From: Nitrospirota bacterium
GTDB lineage: Bacteria; Nitrospirota; 9FT-COMBO-42-15; HDB-SIOI813
DNA: 64,000 bases
Direction of reading: 5' to 3'
NCBI GenBank assembly: GCA_020851375.1
Contig: JADZCV010000045.1
Span: 254,046 to 318,045 of the forward strand
In this document: positions 54,549 through 62,429 of the stretch, piece after piece
How the letters are laid out: each line of letters opens with the position of its first letter
Position numbering within the stretch: the first letter of the stretch is position 1
Made by a program: the position numbers and the translations under genes
Notes under the pieces: generated by a model
What the model was told of the DNA's origin: nothing
Databases searched by the model: none
What the model saw: the letters and a program-made list of their open reading frames with translations, nothing else

Positions 54549-54796
54549 GGTTCACCTGCCTTCATCCAAATATCCCCTCTGTTTACCACAAAGACACAAA
54601 GGGCACAAAGAATTATATTTTAGAAACATCATCATAAAATGCTCCTATATACCCGTCATTCTCGCGGAAGCAGGAATCCAGAACTAAGCCATCGGTCTCG
54701 ATTTCCGCTTACGCGGGAATGACGTTTTCATAATACCTTGAGAGCCCTGAGTTGTGAGCTTGCCGAACAGTCGAAGGGCTCATGACGGTTCACCTG
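54549..54796 (-). repeat. Composite palindromic repeat R4
   Basis: GGTTCACCTG bounds both ends (54549-54558 and 54787-54796). Inside are the CACAAAG part (54583-54632), AGGAG (54646-54642, minus) nine bases before ATG 54632, the GTCATT/AATGAC core, and an extra nested GAGCCCTTCGAC element. Its right end encodes the last residues (TGEPS) and stop of ampG. Confidence 0.85.
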
Positions 54797-56036
54797 TCTT
54801 AATTTCAGTTATTGTCCCGCGCAATCTCCATAAGAGCCATAAGCCCGGGACTGCCGATACCGCTGTAATAATAAAAAATGAGGCCCACCCGACTGATTCT
54901 ACCAGATATCCTGAGGTCGGGGCAAGGAATGTCCTGCCAAGCGCAGAAAGGGATGATAACAGGGCATATTGTGTTGCGCTGAAACGCTGATTGCATAAGG
55001 CCATAAGCAGGGCAATAAATGACGCTGTCCCCATCCCACCGCTGAAATTCTCAAATGCCACAGCAAAGACCAGCATGCCGTAGCTTTTCCCTGTCAACGC
55101 AAGCGCCATAAATGAGAAATTAGACAGTGCCTGCAATATCCCGAAAAAGAGGAGAGAGCGGAAGAGGCCAAGCCTGATCATCAGTGTCCCCCCTGCCATA
55201 GCGCCAAAGATGACAGAGAGAAGTCCTAATCCCTTATTAATTGTACCAACATCTGTTGCAGTAAAACCCATGCCTCTGATGAGGAAGGGGGTAGTCATTG
55301 TACCGGCATATGCATCACATAGCTTATAAAGCACTATGAGGACCAACATTACCACAGCATATTCGCGGGAAAAGAAGTCTTTAAGAGGACCCCCTACTGC
55401 CTCCTGAAGCGTCCCGGGCGGGAGGATATTATTGTCCGGCTCTTTACCAATAAATGCAGCAACAATCCCAGCGAGCATCAATCCTGCCATGAGGAGATAA
55501 GTATTCTTCCATCCGATCTGGTCAGAGAAAATAAGCGCCAGCGCGCCACCTACAAGCATTGCTATACGGTATCCTGTGACAAAAACCGCTGCGCCTAACC
55601 CACGCTCCTGGTCGCTGAGTATGTCAGTGCGGTATGCGTCAGACACAATATCCTGAGATGCAGAAATGAAGGCAACCATAAGGGCAACGATGCCAAAAAA
55701 CATCAGGTCATCCTTAGGGGAGCCCATACTCATCAACAGTAAACCAAGCATGACCCCGATCTGTGTCAGGATAATCCATCCCCTGCGCCGCCCAAAAAGA
55801 GGCGGGACATATCTGTCCATAAGGGGAGACCAGAGAAACTTGAGTGTGTAGGGAAGGCCAACGAGAGAAAATATACCGATTGAACGGAGGTCAACGCCGG
55901 CAACAGCCATCCACGCCTGAAGTGTGCCTGATGTAAGGACAAGGGGGAGCCCGGAGGAAAATCCGAGTAATGACAATACGGCAATATTGCGGCTGGTAAA
56001 TACCTTTACGATGTCATTTCGCACCGAACTTAACAA
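54780..56036 (-). CDS. ampG: AmpG-type muropeptide permease (MFS)
   Basis: The protein has about 12 membrane helices and AmpG features: LLGFSSGLPLVLTSGTLQAWM, FLWSPLMDRYVPPLFGRRRG and ASQDIVSDAYRTDIL. It imports GlcNAc-anhydroMurNAc peptides for recycling. I start it at TTG 56036 (418 residues), since GGAGG (56048-56044) lies seven bases before; the open frame reaches 56183 but would overlap the divergent amidase gene. The last five residues and the stop come from repeat R4. Confidence 0.9.
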   Translation of the reverse strand: MLSSVRNDIVKVFTSRNIAVLSLLGFSSGLPLVLTSGTLQAWMAVAGVDLRSIGIFSLVGLPYTLKFLWSPLMDRYVPPLFGRRRGWIILTQIGVMLGLLLMSMGSPKDDLMFFGIVALMVAFISASQDIVSDAYRTDILSDQERGLGAAVFVTGYRIAMLVGGALALIFSDQIGWKNTYLLMAGLMLAGIVAAFIGKEPDNNILPPGTLQEAVGGPLKDFFSREYAVVMLVLIVLYKLCDAYAGTMTTPFLIRGMGFTATDVGTINKGLGLLSVIFGAMAGGTLMIRLGLFRSLLFFGILQALSNFSFMALALTGKSYGMLVFAVAFENFSGGMGTASFIALLMALCNQRFSATQYALLSSLSALGRTFLAPTSGYLVESVGWASFFIITAVSAVPGLWLLWRLRGTITEIKTGEPS

Positions 56037-56048
56037 CCCATCGCCTCC

Positions 56049-56078
56049 TTGTATTTTCAGAGGGAAATAGCATAAACT
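56049..56078 (+). promoter_or_regulatory. Promoter of the DUF1460 gene
   Basis: TTGTAT (56049-56054), 18 bases, TAAACT (56073-56078). The ATG at 56086 follows after seven bases, so the transcript is probably leaderless. Confidence 0.4.
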
Positions 56079-56085
56079 GATACGA

Positions 56086-56805
56086 ATGATAACATACTTG
56101 GGTAAATGGACAATAGCACTTTTAGACGATCTTTTGCATAAGACCGCTGCAATTACTGACATCGGTGAGCGCATAGGGTACATCTCAGGTCAATTCCTCA
56201 ATATACCATACAAGGAATCAACCCTGACTGGCAGCATAACCATCCCGGAAGCCCTGGTCATAAACCTTGAAGGGATGGACTGCATGACGTTCATAGAATA
56301 CATTGAGGCAATGCGTCTTTCCGGCTCATTTAAGGAATTTACAGAGAATCTTAAGAAGGTCAGATACAGGGACGGGGAAGTATCTTATAAAAACAGGAGG
56401 CACTTCTTTACTGACTGGACCGCATACAGCCCCCGGACAGTGAAAGATGTAACAACATTAATAGGAGGGATAAGGAGTAGAAAAATCATTAAGCGATTGA
56501 ATCTGAACCCTGACGGGACATATCTGCTCAACGGCATCCCCCCCACGGAGCGGGAACTCGCCTGCATACCTGCTGATGCAGTAGATGATAAAGTTGTTGA
56601 AAAACTAAGAACAGGTGATTACGTGGGAATTTATTCTGACAGGGGGGGGTTGGACGTAAGCCATACCGGAATTATTATAAAAGATGAAAGAAAAATCCAT
56701 CTTCGCCATGCATCATCACGTAAAGCGACTGGACAGGTGCTGGATGAAGATTTGAAAGATTATTTAGAAAGGAAGCCCGGTCTTATAGTTCTGAGATACC
56801 TTTAA
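56086..56805 (+). CDS. DUF1460 N-acetylmuramoyl-L-alanine amidase-like protein
   Basis: The 239-residue protein has the NlpC/P60-related DUF1460 core: VINLEGMDCMTFIEYIEA with the likely catalytic cysteine, the NRRHFFTDW segment, and GLDVSHTGIIIKD with the histidine, then HLRHASS. Members split the amide between MurNAc and the peptide. No clear signal peptide is seen, so it may act in the cytosol on imported muropeptides, in line with its position divergent from ampG. Confidence 0.87.
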   Translation: MITYLGKWTIALLDDLLHKTAAITDIGERIGYISGQFLNIPYKESTLTGSITIPEALVINLEGMDCMTFIEYIEAMRLSGSFKEFTENLKKVRYRDGEVSYKNRRHFFTDWTAYSPRTVKDVTTLIGGIRSRKIIKRLNLNPDGTYLLNGIPPTERELACIPADAVDDKVVEKLRTGDYVGIYSDRGGLDVSHTGIIIKDERKIHLRHASSRKATGQVLDEDLKDYLERKPGLIVLRYL

Positions 56806-56879
56806 CTTAAATAATGCTCCCATCTATAGTATCTTATTCAAGTAAAATAGAATAAGGGTGTAGTTTTGTGAAGGCAACC

Positions 56880-57704
56880 TCACTGACTGTGCTCCTTTGA
56901 CCCCAGCCTTGACAACATCTCGTCAAAATAGGGACGGTCCCGCAGGTTCATGTACTCTTCCGGGAAGGTGACAACCTCGATGGTGGCCATCTGCCTCACT
57001 GGGTCCATGTTCCTGAGGACAAAGGAAAACCTGCTGCCGTCAATCAGCTTCGTATTATTCATAAACGGTGTGTCAAAATAAGAAACACCGATCTCTACAG
57101 TCTTGAAATTGAAGCTATCCTCAGCAGAACTCACCCTCACACGGGCCTCGGAAGAAGAAACCTGCCGGAGCAATACGGAAAATTTAAATGAGCTTTTTTT
57201 CTTTCCCCTGATAGTAAATGTGTCCATCCTCTTGCATCCTTCGGTCTCTTCCACGCACAGGATCATTTCAATGGGTTCGTTTTCAGGCTTGGTGAGCATG
57301 TTCACCTGACGGTCTGCCGCGTCCCGTGCAATAGAGATCAGCCTTGACCTTTGAGCTGGTGTAACCTTGTTATCAAGATCTTCAAACAGGGGTCTGGCAT
57401 CAAAAAATTCCTGAAAGTTCAGGGTAAGCAGATGGAGATACATCATCTGCTTCTCCGGGTCTCTTACAATATCCTGTCCGAAATATGATGATATCAGGGA
57501 ATTAAACATCTGGGACCTGAGTGCGCTGTCTGACTGCTCACGCTGGGTCATGATCTGAACGTACAACTGAGTCTCACGATTTTTCTCCTGGTTATAGTTA
57601 ATTACTACAGGGATGAAGATACCGGCAAGCAGGGCGCCGATGGCAGTCACCGTTTTGGTAATGATGTCAAACCGGCTGGTTATGGGGGGCTTGTTTGTCT
57701 CCAC
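56880..57704 (-). CDS. Membrane-anchored hypothetical protein
   Basis: The 274-residue protein has one membrane helix near residues 15-32 (TVTAIGALLAGIFIPVVI) and a larger domain, probably periplasmic or cytoplasmic, that I cannot assign. A helical part (residues ~35-130) is followed by a beta-rich part with CVEETEGCKR. It starts three bases after the stop of the small secreted protein at 57708, so the two form an operon. Function unknown. Confidence 0.75.
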   Translation of the reverse strand: METNKPPITSRFDIITKTVTAIGALLAGIFIPVVINYNQEKNRETQLYVQIMTQREQSDSALRSQMFNSLISSYFGQDIVRDPEKQMMYLHLLTLNFQEFFDARPLFEDLDNKVTPAQRSRLISIARDAADRQVNMLTKPENEPIEMILCVEETEGCKRMDTFTIRGKKKSSFKFSVLLRQVSSSEARVRVSSAEDSFNFKTVEIGVSYFDTPFMNNTKLIDGSRFSFVLRNMDPVRQMATIEVVTFPEEYMNLRDRPYFDEMLSRLGSKEHSQ

Positions 57705-57707
57705 AGT

Positions 57708-57995
57708 TTACTCCAGCTTCAGGTTTTTCTCTGTATCCTGCGGGAAGATGTCCACCTTTTCCTCTCTGACCTTGCCGTCAGGGAGTTTTATCCCGAGCGT
57801 ATAGGTTCCGGGATCGAGTCTGATGGAATAATATCCAAGGCTGTTCGTCTTGATCTTGTTGTCCTTTATCGTAATCTCTGCATTCTGTAATGGCTTTCCC
57901 TTGTACCAGATCGTGCCATAAAGCTCAGAGGCCCCTGCTGTAAGAGGACAGATCATGACAATCATAATCGCTAATATCATACAATATCGTTTCAT
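57708..57995 (-). CDS. Small secreted protein with carboxypeptidase-regulatory-like fold
   Basis: The 95-residue protein has a signal peptide (MKRYCMILAIMIVMICPLTA, cleavage near GAS) and a transthyretin-like domain: LYGTIWYKGKPLQNAEITIK, NSLGYYSIRLDPGTYTLGIK. Such domains are binding or stabilising modules in the envelope. It pairs with the membrane-anchored protein downstream. Confidence 0.8.
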   Translation of the reverse strand: MKRYCMILAIMIVMICPLTAGASELYGTIWYKGKPLQNAEITIKDNKIKTNSLGYYSIRLDPGTYTLGIKLPDGKVREEKVDIFPQDTEKNLKLE

Positions 57996-58090
57996 TGATA
58001 TCTCCCTCCGGTAATTATTAAGTGTAATCAGGATGTTGCCTATTTTATGGTCAGAGCAGGGGTAATGTCAAGGTCACAGGACGCAAAACA

Positions 58091-59605
58091 TTATGATAAA
58101 TTTACCGGAAGCCTCCCCCTGAATTGTTCCTCACCCTTCAGGCATCTTATTACAGCCTCCTGAGCATTTACGTTTACATCATACGCGGCAATCAGGATAT
58201 CAGCATCACTGAAATGACTCAGGATGTAAGGGCTGCCAAAGGAGATGACGATTGATGTCCCGGCATTTTTGATTAGTCCGGTTATCTGTTTCCCTGATTT
58301 GTCATCTATCCCTGCACTGCCACGCCAGGCTGCAACCTTTGTAAAGATGGCAATTATAACAATCTCCTCACCAGTCATCACCTGAGTTCCTGAAATTAAT
58401 TCAGGGCCAAGCCGGGATGTCCATAATATCTTATCGCACCACTCCTCTTCCCCGGCTATCATCAGACTTACCCCAAAGGGGGCAGGCCTTGCATTCTGGC
58501 ATTTTACTAAAATGCCAGAATGCAAGACCTGCCCCCCTGCTGCTGGTATCAATGTTACAGACATTTCTGTTATGCGACTTGAAATGCCTGCATGGCGGGG
58601 TAAATCAATCTCTACCCTCTTGATTTGTGACAGTCGCTGTTTTGTCTTTAATATCCTGTCCATGGCTGTATCTATGGTCTTTTCGGAAAGAAGGTTTAAC
58701 CTTACAGCCTCTGAAAGTTCTGTTACAGTCTGGCCTGCATCTGAGGGATGCAGCAGTATATCAACACCTGCATTAAGACATTTTGCGACCGCATTCTCTA
58801 TCCCGCTTATTGCAGACATGTTCAGGGCATCAGTCATTATCAGGCCGTTAAAACCAAGCTCTGACCTCAACATACCGGTTATTATCTTTTTTGAGAGACT
58901 TGAGGGATTAGAATCATCAACGGACGGAATCAGCAGGTGACCGGCCATTATACTACTGACGCCGGTCTTTACAGCCTCTGCAAAAGGCCTTGCATCAAAC
59001 TTTAACAGCTCATCATAAGACTTTTTAATAACAGGCAGCGATATATGAGAATCTGTAGACGTGTCACCATGTCCGGGGAAGTGTTTGGCACAGCTTATCA
59101 GATTTAGTCCTTCCAGAACTCTTATATATTCCGCACCGAAGAAGGCTACATCTTCAGGGTCATCTGAAAATGACCTTGTACAGATAATAGGATTATCTGG
59201 ATTGCTATTCACGTCCAGGACAGGGATGAGCGGCATATTTATGCCGGCATCAATCGCCTCAAGTCCAACCGCCTTTACTGCCTCCCTGAGGAGGGCCATG
59301 TCAACGGGCTCGTCCCTGTTAACCGCAGCCCTGACCGCCATCTGGCAGGGGAAATCAGTATAGCCCTTGACCTGCTGTCCCACCCCCCTTTCAATATCTG
59401 ATGCAATAAACAGTGGGATGGCAGCAATTGACTGAAGCCTTTCAATAAATGGAGTCAGCTCCCCCTTATTTCCGCCAAAGATGATGAAGCCGCCAATACC
59501 TTCACGGACGAGGTCTGCAATAGAATCCTGATATTCATGTTCACATATCCTGTCTCCATCGAGCCTGCTGATAATCATCTGATATAGTTTTGACTGCAGG
59601 TTCAC
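58091..59605 (-). CDS. nagZ: Beta-N-acetylhexosaminidase NagZ with in-frame hairpin
   Basis: The glycoside hydrolase family 3 protein has IGGFIIFGG, the KHFPGHGDTSTDSHISLP His-Asp loop of NagZ and the nucleophile aspartate in LIMTDALNMSAIS. It removes GlcNAc from muropeptides. I start it at GTG 59605 (504 residues): AGGAG lies nine bases upstream and VNLQSKLYQMIIS aligns with the usual first helix. The open frame reaches 59695 only through repeat R5. The C-terminal region is longer than in small NagZ proteins and includes the peptide KCQNARPAP, encoded by a 28-bp hairpin (58478-58536). Confidence 0.92.
   Translation of the reverse strand: MNLQSKLYQMIISRLDGDRICEHEYQDSIADLVREGIGGFIIFGGNKGELTPFIERLQSIAAIPLFIASDIERGVGQQVKGYTDFPCQMAVRAAVNRDEPVDMALLREAVKAVGLEAIDAGINMPLIPVLDVNSNPDNPIICTRSFSDDPEDVAFFGAEYIRVLEGLNLISCAKHFPGHGDTSTDSHISLPVIKKSYDELLKFDARPFAEAVKTGVSSIMAGHLLIPSVDDSNPSSLSKKIITGMLRSELGFNGLIMTDALNMSAISGIENAVAKCLNAGVDILLHPSDAGQTVTELSEAVRLNLLSEKTIDTAMDRILKTKQRLSQIKRVEIDLPRHAGISSRITEMSVTLIPAAGGQVLHSGILVKCQNARPAPFGVSLMIAGEEEWCDKILWTSRLGPELISGTQVMTGEEIVIIAIFTKVAAWRGSAGIDDKSGKQITGLIKNAGTSIVISFGSPYILSHFSDADILIAAYDVNVNAQEAVIRCLKGEEQFRGRLPVNLS
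58478..58536. repeat. 28-bp-stem hairpin inserted in frame in nagZ
   Basis: 58478-58505 pairs with 58509-58536 with one mismatch around a three-base loop (GGGCAGGCCTTGCATTCTGG is in the left arm). Both strands read GIL-x-KCQNARPAP, as expected of a palindrome. Confidence 0.95.
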
Positions 59606-59733
59606 CTGAAAATGCTCCTGTCTACCCGTCATTCCCACGGAACCTGTCCCCGCATGATTTAAGCGGGGACAGGTTTCGCGGAATGACGTTTGCATGAACC
59701 TTGATGAGCCTGAGGCTCATGAAAGTTCACCTG
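59599..59733 (-). repeat. Palindromic repeat R5 (start-codon-bearing family)
   Basis: Flanked by GGTTCACCTG (59599-59608) and AGTTCACCTG (59724-59733). It contains AGGAG (59619-59615, minus), nine bases, GTG (59605), the GTCATTCC/GGAATGAC core, a GTCCCCGC/GCGGGGAC stem and a GAGCC/GGCTC stem. Confidence 0.9.
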
Positions 59734-59771
59734 ATAATCCCTCTAATCACGTTAGCAACCTTATCCTTGCT

Positions 59772-59801
59772 TTGCCACAAAGGCATGAATCGTGTTATTA
59801 T
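59772..59801 (+). promoter_or_regulatory. Promoter of the DUF401/der operon
   Basis: TTGCCA (59772-59777), 18 bases, TATTAT (59796-59801). A GGGGAG ribosome site at 59812-59817 precedes ATG 59829. Confidence 0.5.
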
Positions 59802-59828
59802 ATCAGGTTCTGGGGAGTGGCATCAATT

Positions 59829-61034
59829 ATGTATGACGTTCTAAAGGTACTATTCATATTTGCCTTAATATTGATCCTTGTAAATCGGAAGCTGAATCTA
59901 GGCCTGGCCATGATAGCGGGCTCTCTCGGCCTTGCCCTCCTGTACCGGCTGTCGTTAGCAGACATGGGTAAGGTGCTGTTCACAACAGTAACCGGCTACA
60001 CCGGAATCCAGATGATCCTGGCCCTCGGACTGATCATGGTAATGGAAAACATCCTGAGAAAGACTGAGACATTCAGTGAGATGATGGGGGCACTAAAACA
60101 TGTCGTACGTGACATCAGGATAGTCCTTGCTGCGCCGCCGGCAATAATAGGGATGGTCCCATCAATAGGAGGTGCATACTTTTCTGCACCATTGGTGGAA
60201 GAGGCAAGCAGCGCCATCTCCATCTCAGCTGAGAGAAAGGGGTTTATCAACTACTGGTTCAGGCACATCTGGGAATATATCCTGCCCACCTACCCTGGCA
60301 TCATCCTGGCCTCTGCACTGACTGGATTTCCACTCGACAGATTGATCGTCTATCATCTGCCGTTCTCAATCATGGTAATCCTGACCGGGACATTATTTTG
60401 TTTCAGGGGTATAGGCCTCACCAGCAATACAGGATTGATGCCAAAGCGCAGGGATTATATACTAAAGCTCATCACAAGCCTGCTTCCAATAGGCGCAGTT
60501 TTACTCTTTGTCGGTGTATTCCGCATTGATATTGCAATTACCATGGGTATCGTCATAGTATCGCTTTTCATTTACCACCGTTATTCTCCGGGAAGGATAG
60601 TTGATACCTTCAGGGAAAGTATATCGTGGAATGTCTTTCTCATCATAGCAGGGATAATTTTCTTCAAAGAGATGCTGGATGCAACCGGTTCAGTTAACAG
60701 CATTTCACTTTTTTTCAAGGGCTCAGGCTTCCCACTGATAATACTTTTTTTTATTCTCCCTTTCCTTGTGGGTATGCTCACTGGTCTTACTATCGCATTT
60801 GTCGGCGCAACCTTCCCGCTGCTGATTACCATGAGCGGCGGTTCACCTGACATCGGCCATATGGCCTTTGCCTTTGCAAGCGGCTTCACCGGGGTAATGT
60901 TCTCCCCTGTTCATATGTGTTTTGTGCTTACAGGTGAATACTTCAGTGCTGACAAGGGGACTATATACAGATATATGATCATACCAAGCAGTATAATCAT
61001 GTTAACAGCCGCAGTAATGTGGGTTGCTGTATGA
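59829..61034 (+). CDS. DUF401-family membrane transporter-like protein
   Basis: The 401-residue protein has about ten membrane helices and the DUF401 pattern: IIGMVPSIGGAYFSAPLVEE, HIWEYILPTYPGIIL, and the late GGSPDIGHMAFAFASGFTGV with MFSPVHMCFVLT. It resembles ion-transporter superfamily permeases; the substrate is unknown. I start it at ATG 59829; the open frame to 59694 covers repeat sequence. It overlaps der by four bases. Confidence 0.85.
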   Translation: MYDVLKVLFIFALILILVNRKLNLGLAMIAGSLGLALLYRLSLADMGKVLFTTVTGYTGIQMILALGLIMVMENILRKTETFSEMMGALKHVVRDIRIVLAAPPAIIGMVPSIGGAYFSAPLVEEASSAISISAERKGFINYWFRHIWEYILPTYPGIILASALTGFPLDRLIVYHLPFSIMVILTGTLFCFRGIGLTSNTGLMPKRRDYILKLITSLLPIGAVLLFVGVFRIDIAITMGIVIVSLFIYHRYSPGRIVDTFRESISWNVFLIIAGIIFFKEMLDATGSVNSISLFFKGSGFPLIILFFILPFLVGMLTGLTIAFVGATFPLLITMSGGSPDIGHMAFAFASGFTGVMFSPVHMCFVLTGEYFSADKGTIYRYMIIPSSIIMLTAAVMWVAV

Positions 61035-62341
61035 AAAAACCTGTTGTCGCCATAATAGGCCGTCCAAATGTAGGAAAATCCACACTGTTTAACCGTATTC
61101 TCGGTAAACGGGTCGCCATCGTGGAGGATATCCCCGGTGTAACACGCGACAGAAATTATGCTGATTCAACATATTGCGGCAGGGAGTTTATTTTAGTGGA
61201 TACCGGAGGCCTCGAACCGGAAACATCAGACTACATACTCTCCCAGATGAGGAAGCAGGCAGAAACCGCTGTAAATGAGTCCGACATCATCATATTTCTC
61301 ATGGACGGGATAGAGGGGCTTACAACCGCTGATGCTGAGATAGCAGGAATGCTGAGAAAAACCAGCAAGCCTGTTTTCTATACAGTAAACAAAACAGACA
61401 GCAAACAGGGGATGTCAAACCTTCCTGAATTCTACTCGATCGGAGTGGAAAAGCTCTATCCGATTTCAGCTGAACATGGCACAGATGTGGACGAACTCCT
61501 TGATGCAATTCTTCCGCTTTTGCCCACAGAGGAAGAGGTACAGGAAGGGGATGAATATCCGAAGATTGCCATTGTTGGCAGACCCAATGCAGGAAAATCC
61601 ACGCTTATAAACAGACTTACCGGGCAGGACAGGCTCGTTACAAGCCCGGTCCCGGGAACTACAAGGGACTCCATAGATACTGTCGTCTCCTATTATAAAA
61701 AGCAGTATATCTTCATTGATACAGCAGGTATCAGGAGGCAATCCAGAATAGACAAAGGGGTGGAGTACTACAGTGTTATAAGGGCATTGAGGAGCATAGA
61801 CAGGTGCCATATCGCAATCCTTCTTCTCGACGCAATGGAGGGGGTTGCAGTACAGGACCTCAAGATAGCCCGATATATCGAAGACGCTGGAAAAGGGTGT
61901 ATTATTGCAATCAATAAATGGGACCTTGTTGAAAAGGATGAAAAGACCATGGACAGTTACACTAAGAATATAAGGTCGCAATATCCCCATTTATCCCACA
62001 TCCCGGTAATTTTCATATCCGCACTTACAGGTATACGGGCTGCGAAGATATACCCTGAAATCCATTCTGTAATGGAGGAATACACAAGGCAAATAACAAC
62101 AGGGGAGTTGAACAGGTTTATCGGAGAAATATCAGCAAGACTCCCGTTGTCTACTTACAGGGGAAAGGCATTAAAGATTTATTATGCCACACAAACAGGC
62201 ATACGGCCTCCCAGATTCACACTTTTTGTAAATTATCCAGGGGCAATCAGCGTAAATATCAAACGCTTTATAGAAAACAGCATGCGTGACAGGTGGGGGT
62301 TTGGCGGAGTGCCAATAAGGATTATGGCGAGGGGGAAATAG
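61031..62341 (+). CDS. der: GTPase Der (EngA), ribosome assembly
   Basis: The 436-residue protein has two G domains: GRPNVGKSTLFNRI with DTGGLE, and GRPNAGKSTLINRL with DTAGIRR and NKWDLV, then the KH-like C-terminus (ALKIYYATQTGIRPPRFTLF). The first domain has NKTD. Der assists 50S assembly. ATG 61031 overlaps the DUF401 stop (ATGA); a GTG at 61019 is also in frame. Confidence 0.97.
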   Translation: MKKPVVAIIGRPNVGKSTLFNRILGKRVAIVEDIPGVTRDRNYADSTYCGREFILVDTGGLEPETSDYILSQMRKQAETAVNESDIIIFLMDGIEGLTTADAEIAGMLRKTSKPVFYTVNKTDSKQGMSNLPEFYSIGVEKLYPISAEHGTDVDELLDAILPLLPTEEEVQEGDEYPKIAIVGRPNAGKSTLINRLTGQDRLVTSPVPGTTRDSIDTVVSYYKKQYIFIDTAGIRRQSRIDKGVEYYSVIRALRSIDRCHIAILLLDAMEGVAVQDLKIARYIEDAGKGCIIAINKWDLVEKDEKTMDSYTKNIRSQYPHLSHIPVIFISALTGIRAAKIYPEIHSVMEEYTRQITTGELNRFIGEISARLPLSTYRGKALKIYYATQTGIRPPRFTLFVNYPGAISVNIKRFIENSMRDRWGFGGVPIRIMARGK

Positions 62342-62429
62342 TCAGTCTGTTAAAGTAACGGTGATGACTTGCCATGACTGCATGTTTCTCCTTGACGATT
62401 TATCTGATATTTTGAAATAATAGGAAATT

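Noticed and set aside
54780-56183. Long ampG form starting at 56183
   Set aside because: It would overlap the divergent DUF1460 gene by nearly 100 bases, while TTG 56036 has a strong GGAGG.
58091-59695. Long nagZ form starting at 59695
   Set aside because: The first 30 codons are repeat R5 sequence read through its hairpin; the AGGAG-GTG at 59605 matches the family N-terminus.
59694-59828. N-terminal extension of the DUF401 protein
   Set aside because: It is read through repeat and promoter sequence and gives a polar stretch foreign to the family.
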